Shown piece by piece: positions 37,801 to 46,031 of a DNA stretch of 64,000 bases. Made by a program: the position numbers and the translations under genes. Under the pieces are notes generated by a model. It was not told the origin of the DNA. It saw only the letters and a list, made by a program, of their open reading frames with translations, and did not search any database. The stretch spans positions 836,501 through 900,500 of the forward strand of contig JACVVK020000150.1 of NCBI GenBank assembly GCA_018292915.2. The letters are read 5' to 3'. The stretch's first letter is position 1. Every line of letters begins with the position of its first letter. The stretch is from Batillaria attramentaria (lineage: Eukaryota > Mollusca > Gastropoda > Batillariidae).

Positions 37801-38097
37801 AAACATACATGTATAAAGGTCAAGCTCATCGTCTCCGCTGTCAGCCATGCCTGGTGTCTGTGAAACATCAGTATCTCCACTGTCCCTCTGTTCAACTGCT
37901 GTTGATCTGACCAGGAAGGCTACAGGAAGGGCATCTGGATCATCTATGATACTACGACTCTTTGCAGCTGTTGCCCGTCGACCCCGAATAGCCCGTCTGC
38001 TGCGGCCACCACCAGCCGCCCGCCCTCGACGTGGATGCACACCATCCTTTGTCTGAATAGCCTCAAGCAGTTTTTCCATCATGTCATCTGAAGTCAT
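30836..38097 (-). CDS. PR/SET-domain zinc-finger regulator with PLAG1-type finger array
   Basis: Six exons joined in phase: 38,097-37,809, 36,227-36,081, 35,562-35,447, 34,156-34,007, 33,641-33,533 and 33,339-30,836, giving about 1,104 residues. Every junction has GT-AG ends. The start ATG lies exactly at an acceptor (ACACAG/ATG), so a 5' UTR exon is expected upstream. Order of parts: basic RGR-rich N-terminus, zinc knuckle WCEEC..C..H, PR domain closest to PRDM10 (GVFAKR, FGPVEAP, CNWMMFVRPAQ, ELRVWY), one post-PR finger near residue 307, two AT-hook-like RGRP motifs, seven C2H2 fingers (about 436-637) matching PLAG1 one for one including linkers, one more finger (about 653-674) and a long glutamine-rich tail. 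It is probably a nuclear DNA-binding transcription factor. The PR domain lacks an obvious SET NHxC motif, so methyltransferase activity is uncertain. CHCHD7 lies divergently upstream, as it does beside PLAG1 in human. Confidence 0.88.
32240..32845 (-). other. Seven-finger PLAG1-like C2H2 array within the last exon
   Basis: The fingers run CQYC, CEHPGC, CPYC, CEKC, CFIC, CPEC, CEFC. The second has the four-residue C-X4-C spacing of PLAG1 finger 2. The linkers TGTKPY after finger 1, DSNRKLWA after finger 3 and the long NRYKPDPTREKVHE before finger 6 fall where PLAG1 has its own unusual linkers. Shared words include DHLKNH, KDVRRHMV and RKDHL.RH. In PLAG1 these fingers contact a bipartite GC-rich site; that specificity here is inference. 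Confidence 0.85.
33533..36227 (-). other. PR/SET domain exons of the same gene
   Basis: Exons 2-5 encode, in order: the C-X2-C-X7-C-X2-H zinc knuckle and RARLSLPSILTLKKV; GVFAKRLIKPRTQFGPVEAP; the core CNWMMFVRPAQVASEVNLAA then YQLKSQIYYIS; and the closing PMTELRVWYISSYGRHFGKE. These follow vertebrate PRDM10 through the whole domain (CEEC, RARASLP, RTQFGPVEGP, CNWMMFVRPAQ, ELKVWYA in my recollection of the family). The intron phases (1, 1, 0, 0, 1) all agree, which makes one transcript with the finger exon likely. Confidence 0.85.
34170..34880 (+). pseudogene. 5'-truncated LINE with reverse-transcriptase C-terminus, in an intron
   Basis: A plus-strand frame ending near 34,568 reads VWYGSLSMKNKARLSRIV, then AGKIVGLGQYSLDDLY, DPTHPLHDQFQKLPSGRRYR and a terminal SFIPSAVSILN. 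This is the characteristic C-terminal end of CR1/L2/Rex-type non-LTR ORF2 proteins (LPSGRRYR, SF.P.A...LN). A 3' UTR with a (TG)n tract (34,790-34,815) follows, and the copy ends GACAATAAAG plus ATTGATTGATTG. It lies antisense in the intron between PR-domain exons 3 and 4 of the host gene and is dead by 5' truncation. Confidence 0.82.
36637..37077. repeat. 180-bp direct tandem duplication in an intron
   Basis: GAACTAAACATTTG occurs at 36,718 and 36,898. The two units stay alignable through TTGTTCATGTCTTG, TGACTTCCCTGACT and GAGGGCTRGTGAAA. A partial earlier unit begins near 36,637 (AAACATTTGACGTCAGCCTC). The repeat lies in the first coding intron of the PR/PLAG gene. Confidence 0.75.
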
Positions 38098-38741
38098 CTG
38101 TGTAGGCAACAACTATTAAAGCAAACACTCTTACCTGCAATACCTACAATATTTCATTTTCAGTCAAAACAAGTTACTGTTGTGCATCATCATTGTTACT
38201 TCTACAATCTTGAACACTTTCTCTGTGCATTCAAAAGTTAAACTTAAACTATGTTACTATGATTTCTCCTTGGAGTTATGAGCAGACAATACTTTGCAGA
38301 TCATGCACCTAAACAGATTTTCACACAATCACAGAGATCTAGTGAGGTACAGCTTACTGGTGCATACAAGAGTTGTGGTTTTCCACCATTTTGCTTACGT
38401 CACTTTTTTAATCCACAGACAATCAGCAACACATATCTATCATAAAGGATCAAGGGACATCCAGTTTGACCTGGTTTTCTGGAAGCTGGACCAGTGTCAG
38501 TTCCCTGTACATTTGCCTCAGGCTTCCATAGTGCACTGATTATTTTTCTGTTCTGTTTCTGATCTACTTCAGTCTTACATAAGCTGCTGGGAAAAGGCAG
38601 TTTCAACCTATCCGCTTCAGGAACTCTGGTGTCAAAAATCCAAGGAAAAAATGTATCAAAATAGTCCAACGGGCAGAAAAATCTATGCTTGAAAATATCT
38701 TTCCAGTTTTCATGCACAAGTTGTTTATAAATCTGGAAATG

Positions 38742-39032
38742 AATTCTGTACATTCACTGAGTGAGTGCTGCAGCACTCATTGGTCTTCTATAAATTTTGA
38801 AACAAATTCTGTACATTCACTGAGTGAGTGCTGCAGCACTCATTGGTCTTCTATAAATTTTGAAACAAATTCTGTACATTCACTGAGTGAGTGCTGCAGC
38901 ACTCATTGGTCTTCTATAAATTTTGAAACAAATTCTGTACATTCACTGAGTGAGTGCTGCAGCACTCATTGGTCTTCTATAAATTTTGAAACAAATTCTG
39001 TACATTCACTGAGTGAGTGCTGCAGCACTCAT
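38742..39032. repeat. 63-bp minisatellite, about 4.6 copies
   Basis: The unit contains TGTACATTCACTGAGTGAGT, GAGTGCTGCAGCACTC (a 16-bp perfect palindrome) and TTGGTCTTCTATAAATTTTG. The copies are virtually identical, implying recent expansion or homogenisation. Because 63 is a multiple of three, a plus-strand frame reads through as a 21-residue repeat. It has no other coding support. The repeat lies between the divergent PR/PLAG gene and CHCHD7. Confidence 0.95.
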
Positions 39033-39093
39033 GGTCTTTTACTGGCACAAAGGTACTATCAATTTCACAAAGTTTCAAATGGATCTATAGCCA

Positions 39094-39376
39094 ATAAAAG
39101 CGACATAAAAGGGACAGAAACCACTTAACTTTCACAAAGGACGGCACAGGTCAACGTTTCGGCTTTCGCCTTCTTCAGGAGGTCCTTTTCTCGCCCATCG
39201 TTCCCCCCCCCCCCCTGCGCCGTGTATGTCAGTACGTACGCAGAGTTACCTTTTGTTTGTTTGTTGAAGTTATGTCCCATTTGTTTATGTCCTGAAGAAG
39301 GCGAAAGGCGAAAGGTTGACCTGTGCCGTCCTTTGTGAAAGTTAAGTGGTTTCTGTCCCTTTTATGTCGCTTTTAT
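39094..39376. mobile_element. Foldback element with arms of about 87 bp
   Basis: The left arm (39,094-39,180) and the right arm (39,290-39,376) are reverse complements except for a few bases, running from AAAAGCGACATAAAAGGGAC through CCACTTAACTTTCACAAAGG to CGCCTTCTTCAGGA. The loop includes a poly-C run. There is no coding potential. The arm contains CTGAAGAAGGCGAAAGCCGA followed by AAC, which resembles a hammerhead ribozyme core but lacks demonstrated flanking stems. Confidence 0.8.
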
Positions 39377-40939
39377 TTGCTTAACTTGTAACCACTTCGC
39401 AGTCATTACCGTTTCCTTTTCTATCAGATCTATAGCCATTTAGCTGACCTGTTTCACTTGATTTTCTCCTGAGCCAACATATTATGTTTGAAATTCCAAA
39501 ACTTGTCCAGTCTTCCTTAATTAGGAAGGTTTTCTTCACCGTTCCAGAAAAGGATAATCATTTCTTGGTTGCTCCTCAAAAGTGCGTTTCAAATGGACAC
39601 CAGATTTATATGCTCATACAGCTGTTGTGAGGATGGATATATGCGTAAGTTGCTGAATAGATTGTGTATACTATGGCCATGGAAAGGTTTTTAAGTGAGA
39701 GCTTTGTTTCTTTCCCACAAGCACGTTTCTTATCTGTTCGAGAAGAGGAGAGTGGAGTATAAGCCTTATCACTTTTAATAGGTTTTATGGAAAGGATTTA
39801 ATAAATTAGTTCATTCATGAAGTGTTTTCATTAGACTAATTTCGCCTCATGAATTTTTTTCATGGACAGTTGGATGGTTTCATTAAGAAATTGCAACGAG
39901 CATAATTATTTAATTGCTACCTAACTGTACCAATGACAAACTGAGGTGGAAAATTTGCTGTTTGAAAGAAGGGTGCAAGCTCTGCCAACCTTCTGGAGAA
40001 AGCTAGAAGACTGGCTTCAGTGTCTGACTGAAGAGAACATAAGAACAGTATAATCCCCTGAATCAGCTATACATGTGCTAATAATACTAAATCTGAAATA
40101 AAAAGATGAAAAGCCAGCAAAGTGATTGTTTTTTGAGGTATAAAAATTGAAGTGTCACAATGTGTGATCTGTACATAGTCACAGAACCAAACTCTACAAA
40201 TTCAAGTGGGATGGTACTCAATATTTTATACCAGGAGACTGCAACCACCTGTTGTCATGCCAGAAAAAGAGTTCAAAACAAATCAATATTCTTAAAACAA
40301 GAAGGGTGCACTGAAAGTCTTAGAACTCTGAGAAACGTACAGTGCTTGTGGGAAAGGTCTTGCACCCAGGCTCCAAACAATTTCAATCCCCAACATAAAT
40401 GCACTTTTCAGTCACTGGAATTGCCCACAACAATGATGCTGAGCTGCTGAACTTTGATTACTCTGATAAAGTGAAGTCCCAAAAAATATTTATTATATAT
40501 ATGTGAAGCAATGTCAAGAGTAAGTGTGACTCGACTGGAGATAGGAAGTGTCTTTCGGGGGCATTTTCTTCTTCTTACTAAGAAGCTGATATGAAACAAC
40601 AAAGGTGATCTGCTGGTGGACATGACACCCGTTACAAAAGGTGGTGTTCCTTTTATGGCAGTTTACTTTCTTTACATCCCTGAGGAGGCCCTCCCAATCC
40701 AGGGCACCGTTTCGCTGACGGTTGGGCCCCAAACGGCACGGGGCCCCAACAGGGTACAAGGTCAAGTCAACTGCCACATGCAACATTGAAGATGGACACA
40801 TTTTTTGAAAGGAAGTAGTACAGTGTTCTTCGATATCACCTAGTACAAATAAGATATGCCTAAAAAGTTAAAAGAATTACCAATAAATGCAGAAAATTGA
40901 TGAGGAAAGCCTATAACTCGATTTCTACAATTTTTCTCT

Positions 40940-41088
40940 CTTCCCGTAGGACGCCATTCCTCGCATTGCCTTCTGGGACAGAAGCATCGTTTGACGTTGT
41001 ATCCAAGATGGCAGCCTCCTAGAGCTGCGGCACCGTCAGGGGTACTGTATCTGTCAAGACCATTCTCACTGAACTGACGACGCTAATC
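40940..41088 (+). promoter_or_regulatory. CHCHD7 5' UTR and core promoter region
   Basis: Just upstream of the CHCHD7 ATG is a compact, CG-containing stretch with CCAAGATGGCAGCC at about 41,004-41,017. This matches the YY1 motif AAGATGGCGGC often found at transcription starts of housekeeping and mitochondrial genes. No TATA box is evident. The divergent PR/PLAG gene might start in the same neighbourhood, but its 5' UTR exon is not visible to me. Confidence 0.45.
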
Positions 41089-43164
41089 ATGTCGGAAGCC
41101 GCAGATAAACCTGCTTCAAAACGCAAAGGAGATCTGACTCATCGGCTTCGAGCGGAGAAAGCGACCAGACAGCTTGATCGGGACAAAAACCCTTGCATAA
41201 AGGTAGTTCAAAAACGTCGTCTGCTAGTTTCCCTCTGTTGTGTGTTTAGAGGTAGACCTTGTACTTTCCAAGCCTTTTTTCGTATGATTCTGCTGTTTGT
41301 GGCTTCTTTCTCGTCTGTTTAGGTGTCCAGGCACATAATTTTACATAACACCGCCGGCACATCGCCTAATTCTTTCGCGTGTGCTTCCAAGAGCCAGGCC
41401 TACGCAACTGACCTCTACGACCTAAAAGGTCTCGGCCAACAGCAAAACTATGCTGAGTTCAAAGCAGTCTGACTGTGGCTTGTCCCCAGTACGATGGATG
41501 TTCCCAAGAAGGCTGTATGTTTAACCTCAAGAGCACTTACACTTCAAAACACCTAACTAGTTCAAGTGCTCCCACTACAAATTTAACACCTAACTGCACA
41601 GTATGTGTCTCGATCCAATCAAAACACATTGTAAAGATACCAACATTTAAAAAAAAAAAACAACAACTATACTCCACTCACCTGTTCTTGAACAGTTAAG
41701 AAACAAGTGCCCACCCAGAAGAAACAAAGCCCTTGCAGGAAAAAAAAACTTTCCATGGCTGCCGTATACACAGTCAATCAGTCCAGCACGGATACTCAGA
41801 TTTACGTCAAGAACTACTGTGTTCATTTGAAACACACGCTTCTAGAGTGATCTAGAAACGATGGTCGTAATTATGAATGGTGGAGAAAATGTTCAAAATT
41901 TACAGATTACAGATGAGTCTTGCCATTTCAAAGATTACAGCTGTCTTGGGAGAAAACCAAGCGAAACAGGTCACTGCATGCATGAGCAACCTGCCATTGT
42001 GGTAACAGTGGACAAGTTCCATTAAAAAAACAAACGAACAAGCAACCGATAGACTCCAGGTAAATGTTTCTATCATGAAAAACACTGAGAAGAGTCAAAA
42101 CATATTCATTAACACCGGTCCTACTAATTATCGAAAACAACGGAACGTCCGAAAACAACTCTTAATACGGATAGAACGCAGTTAAAACATAGAAATAACA
42201 ACACACAAACATGATTAAAGGTGAAAAAAAGAGGCCTTAAAAAAGCTAAACGAAAAAAGATGATACTGCAGAAAACGATAACCAGTCCGGACCAGAGTTG
42301 CTTCCCTTGGGAGACAGGTTCATTTCGTCCTGTTCTCTTGGAGTGAATAAGTACTTTTTTTCCTTTTAACTTGTTTAAGGCCTCTTTTTTCACCTTTAAT
42401 CATGTTTGTGTACATGTTCATTTCGTCCTGTTCTCTAGGAGTGAATAAGTACTTTTTTTCCTTTTAACTTAACTTTAAGGCCTCTTTTTTCACCTTTAAT
42501 CATGTTTGTGTGTTGTTATTTCATGCTTTTATGTGTTGTGTGTTGTTATTTCTATGTTTTAACTGTGTTCTACCCGTATTAAGAGTTGTTTTCGGTAATT
42601 AGTAGGGCCCCATTAACACTATACGGGAGAATGATCATTCTCCCGTATAGTGTTAATGGGGCCCTACTGATTCGAATCAGCATGCATACATTTCTTTTTT
42701 TGCAGGAGCAAGAAATGAGCTATCAGTGTCTAGATGATCATGGCTACGATCGTGATCAGTGTTCCAAGCACTTCCAAAATTACAAGAACTGTCGGGAGTT
42801 TTGGGTAAGCACCTGGTCAAATCCAGTCAACCTCAGTTAGAGATGGTCACCATACACTGATACAGCAATGCACTGTAATTAGTGTAAAGTCTTAAACTTC
42901 TGCATTTTATAAGCCTTTCCTTGTTAGCAAACTGTACACCAGATCACAGCATTTATCACTCTGTGTGTGTGTGTGTGTGTGAAATATGAAAAGAAACGGT
43001 TGGTTTTTTGTATGAAATAATACATGTGTATGCATCACACTTATTGTTTGCAGCGACTAGTGACAATAGACAGAAAGAAGAAAGGTATTCAGCCATTCCT
43101 GCCTCCTGTGGAAGAGCGTGCAAGAGCTTTGGAAGAATACAAGCATATAATGGCCTGGAAATAG
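41089..43164 (+). CDS. CHCHD7: CHCHD7, twin-CX9C mitochondrial intermembrane-space protein
   Basis: Three exons: 41,089-41,202, 42,706-42,804 and 43,054-43,164, all phase 0, giving 107 residues. The splice joins create the diagnostic pair CIKEQEMSYQC (across exons 1 and 2) and CSKHFQNYKNC (exon 2), that is, twin CX9C. The words CLDDHGYDRDQC, YKNCREFW, RKKKGIQPFLPP and ERA.ALEEY follow human CHCHD7 closely. The N-terminal 30 residues are longer and more basic than in human. Members of this fold are imported and oxidised by CHCHD4/MIA40 and act as small soluble proteins in the intermembrane space; a precise role for CHCHD7 is not settled. The gene is head to head with the PR/PLAG gene and tail to tail with the 5-alpha-reductase. 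Confidence 0.95.
42119..42608. mobile_element. Foldback element with internal duplication in CHCHD7 intron 1
   Basis: The left arm (42,119-42,240, from CCTACTAATTATCGAAAAC) is the reverse complement of the right arm (about 42,475-42,608, ending GGTAATTAGTAGG). Shared words include AACTCTTAATACGG, ACATAGAAATAACAACACAC and AAACATGATTAAAGGTG. Inside it, a unit of about 97 bp (TTCATTTCGTCCTGTTCTCT and onward) is repeated in tandem at 42,321 and 42,418. There is no coding sequence, so it is a MITE- or foldback-like non-autonomous element. Confidence 0.8.
42601..42668. repeat. Perfect 68-bp palindrome
   Basis: The two 34-base arms are exact reverse complements with no spacer. They start AGTAGGGCCCCATTAACACT and meet at ATGATCAT. 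A second short palindrome, CTGATTCGAATCAG, follows directly (42,666-42,679). The palindrome ends only 37 bp before CHCHD7 exon 2, next to its acceptor tract, and overlaps the right end of the foldback element. Confidence 0.95.
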
Positions 43165-43301
43165 CGCAGGTCTTGGTACATTTGTCTTCATGACTGTTTT
43201 CACAAGATGGATTACATCCATCAAGTGGCTTGTTGTTGCTTACTGTGATTCTTCAAAGTCTAAAACCAATCTGCTGAAAATGAAGTCCATGTATACTACA
43301 G

Positions 43302-44086
43302 GGTGACACGTCATTTCAGCGCCAACAATTTAGCGCCACCATTTCAGTCCCGCGTCTTATCAGCGCCGTACAATTTGACGCCGTACATTTCAGCGCCATA
43401 CATTTCAGTGTGGGGTGTATGGGGGAGGGGGCATTTGTTTTACGTGGTTTAAGTGATGTGAGTGATCATTCATATACCCCGTTGTGAGTTACAAATCGTG
43501 ATGTGAGTGATCATTCATTTACCCCGTTGTGAGTTACAAATCGTGACTGATCATTCAACAACAGTGTGGAAGGATTTCACAACGCTTTCCAGAACCACGT
43601 AGGGGCGTACTCACCAGATTTGTGGAAGCTCATTGCAGTCCTCAAAAAAGAGCAAGCGATGGTTCAAGCTGACGTTACACGTCTTATTGGAGGTCAGGCT
43701 CCTGCCCCGAAGCGGCGAAAGTACAAAGACTTAAAAAAGCGTGTGAAAACCATAATCCTGCAGTACAATGCAGGAGATCGTTCTCTCATGGACACGATGG
43801 AGGGGCTTGCATTTGCGTTCATGTTTTAGGCCAACTAGGCATGTTTTACAATGGAGAGACACCAAACGACCCATTTGGATTTTAGTGATTTTAATGGACA
43901 CCATGGGTTTTAGATAATTTGTCATTAAAGTTTAACTTGTTAAAAAAAAAAAGTGATTAGCTAGTTTATGTGTATAGCTAGTTCTCTCTCTCTCTCTAAT
44001 CGTTTGGTGCTGAAATGTACGGCGCTGAAAACTCGTCGCGCTGAATTGGTGGCGCTGAAATGGTGGCGCTGAAGTGTCATGGAACC
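43302..44086 (+). mobile_element. Mutator-like element (MULE) remnant with 9-bp target duplication
   Basis: The ends GGTGACACGTCATTTCAGCG and (reversed) GGTTCCATGACACTTCAGCG form imperfect inverted repeats, with repeated GGCGCTGAAATG words near both ends. The 9-bp sequence ATACTACAG occurs directly at 43,293-43,301 and 44,087-44,095, the size typical of MULE insertions. A short frame inside (43,566-43,829) matches the C-terminus of MULE transposases. It is inserted about 135 bp after the CHCHD7 stop codon, within its 3' UTR. Confidence 0.88.
43566..43829 (+). pseudogene. MULE transposase C-terminal fragment
   Basis: The frame reads EGFHNAFQNHVGAYSPDLWK, then LIAVLKKEQ, and GGQAPAPKRRKYKDLKKRVK. 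This is the familiar C-terminal pattern of animal MULE transposases (EG.HN.......HP..W.....LK.EQ, then ....KKRKY..L..R). No zinc finger or catalytic DDE core is present in the element. It encodes about 87 residues against several hundred for a complete enzyme, so this is a dead internal-deletion copy. Confidence 0.75.
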
Positions 44087-44793
44087 ATACTACAGGTACT
44101 TGCCTAGAAAATAACTAGGTACTTATTCCTTCATAGTAAACTTTGAGGCAGTTTTATACATGTAACATTAAGGTCCTAAATGTACCAGGGTAATTAAAAA
44201 AACAAAAACAAACAAACATTCTTTCATAGCAGCAGAGAAATACATAAATGCATGCTTGTCCGGTGACAATAACCAAATAACATTTGTCTGAACTATATGA
44301 CTGGTAGCATAAAAATCCCATGGCCAGAATTTTTTTTTTTCTCATCCAGTTTCTGGAATCAGGTGAACAGTAATGTCTTTCCACATCAGATCTGTATACG
44401 ATGATAGCATCACTGATCTGACATGTTTGGTTTGGCGTGTCCATTCATATATCTGGCAGTCAAGTGCTACACAGCAGTGTCCTTTTCATTTTTTCATGCC
44501 AGTACATGTACAAATATAATATATGCAATTTTATGAACTGTCCAAATCAACTGAAACCCCAGGGCATGTGCGTGTGTGTTGTTTGGAAACAAATGTTAGC
44601 CTTAGAGAGGAGTAATGCTAAAGTTAGCCAATTCAAAACACACAATGCATAAAATTTCAAAATTGCTGTGAGTTGTGAAAAAAGATCATGTTACCAGTAC
44701 AAATGTAAGTCTTTGAATGTATGAATGTGATTTGTGTGTATGGCTGGGAGTCTGGGCAGTTGTTTGAACTGGTTGTAAGGATGAAGGTATTCA

Positions 44794-44799
44794 AATAAA
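44794..44799 (+). terminator. Candidate CHCHD7 poly(A) signal
   Basis: AATAAA lies about 1.6 kb after the CHCHD7 stop codon, downstream of the MULE insertion. A convergent signal for the neighbouring gene lies only 126 bp farther on. Confidence 0.5.
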
Positions 44800-44924
44800 A
44801 TGCATGAAACATGTTAATACACTACCACCTGTCTCAGTCATGTCTGTAACTGGCCATCTGTAAGAAAGAACATGTGCTTACAGTAAAAAACAAACAAAAA
44901 ACAGAAACAGATTATAAAGAAATG

Positions 44925-44930
44925 TTTATT
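44925..44930 (-). terminator. Candidate 5-alpha-reductase poly(A) signal
   Basis: TTTATT on the plus strand is AATAAA for the minus-strand gene, about 1.1 kb past its stop codon at 46,032. It is followed (in gene direction) by a T-rich stretch. TTTATT near 45,206 is an alternative. Confidence 0.5.
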
Positions 44931-45209
44931 GGATATGCACATTTTATAACATGGGCACTAAGTGCAGTACATATAACAACATGAACCATGATTGGAAACA
45001 ACATTTTAATATGCACCAGCCTTATGATCAATACAGATTTCATAAAAAGTATAAAAATCACAACATGGTGGGAGCCCTGAGACAATACATGTATCTAGGT
45101 ACCGGCACACCTATGATAGTTATGCAACACACTTGAGCTGAACTTTGCATAAGTCTAAGGGGATTTTAGTTCCTGGGTGATAAAATTTACCTGTTGTTAC
45201 ATGTAGTTT

Positions 45210-45212
<3 letters not shown>

Positions 45213-45240
<28 letters not shown>

Positions 45241-45242
45241 AC
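45213..45242. repeat. (CA)n microsatellite in the 5-alpha-reductase 3' UTR
   Basis: About 28 bp of CA repeat between the stop codon and the distal candidate poly(A) signal. Confidence 0.85.
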
Positions 45243-46031
45243 AGCAGCAACACAACAGGAGGTGTGTCAGGCACATTCAAGGTAAAAACAAATCTTCTTG
45301 GCTGAATGTTACCAACTGAGAACAGATTTTCTGTGTTAGTGAGTCAGAACAACAGGGAAATAAGCAAAGTAAGAAGAGCAAGTCCAACACTGTTGTTATT
45401 GGCAACAGAAATCTGTCAGTTTCCAAAGTGAATTTGGGAAAAATAGGGGGAACATACTGAGCTAAAATTTTCTTTGAAACTTCACTTAAACATTGTTGCC
45501 AGGTAAGTCAAAATTGATAACAGAAACTGGTTACTCAAATGGGCAAAAAAATGTGTTCAACCAACTGTTATTATTATCACAACCTCAGTGAAAATGCAGC
45601 TGCACATGCACAACTACCAGAATAACAATGAAATAAAAAACAAAATCTCCAAAAACAAACAGTGCATAGTTTCCCCACTTTGGAAAACAAACTGTGTAAT
45701 TTGAAGTGGGTGGGGGCTAGCCTTTGAATGGCTCATTACTGTATGCACCGACATTTTGCAGTCCACAACAAATCTGAAGTGTCAAACACAAGCGGCACCA
45801 GATTTCCACAACGTCCAGTGTGTCGCTGCGTGACACAGTATGCATTGAATGTGATGTTAGGATGAAAAATGAGAAGAATGAGGCTTGGGTTCATGATCCA
45901 AATAAAAAACCCCAAAACAATCCAATCAGAAAGTTTCCACAATGTACATTCAATGGTATTACTCAAACAAAGTGATGTGTAACCTAATTACACCACCAAA
46001 ATAATGAGAAAGCTATGGTGAAAGTTGCAAG

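Noticed and set aside
38400..38753. Minus-strand frame of 117 codons upstream of the PR/PLAG gene
   Set aside because: No domain, and no splice signal linking it to the exon at 38,097; it partly overlaps the minisatellite.
40514..40801. Minus-strand frame near the CHCHD7 promoter with CNGCHVHQQITF
   Set aside because: The cysteine/histidine spacing is weakly transposon-like, but there are no boundaries or family match, so I do not call it.
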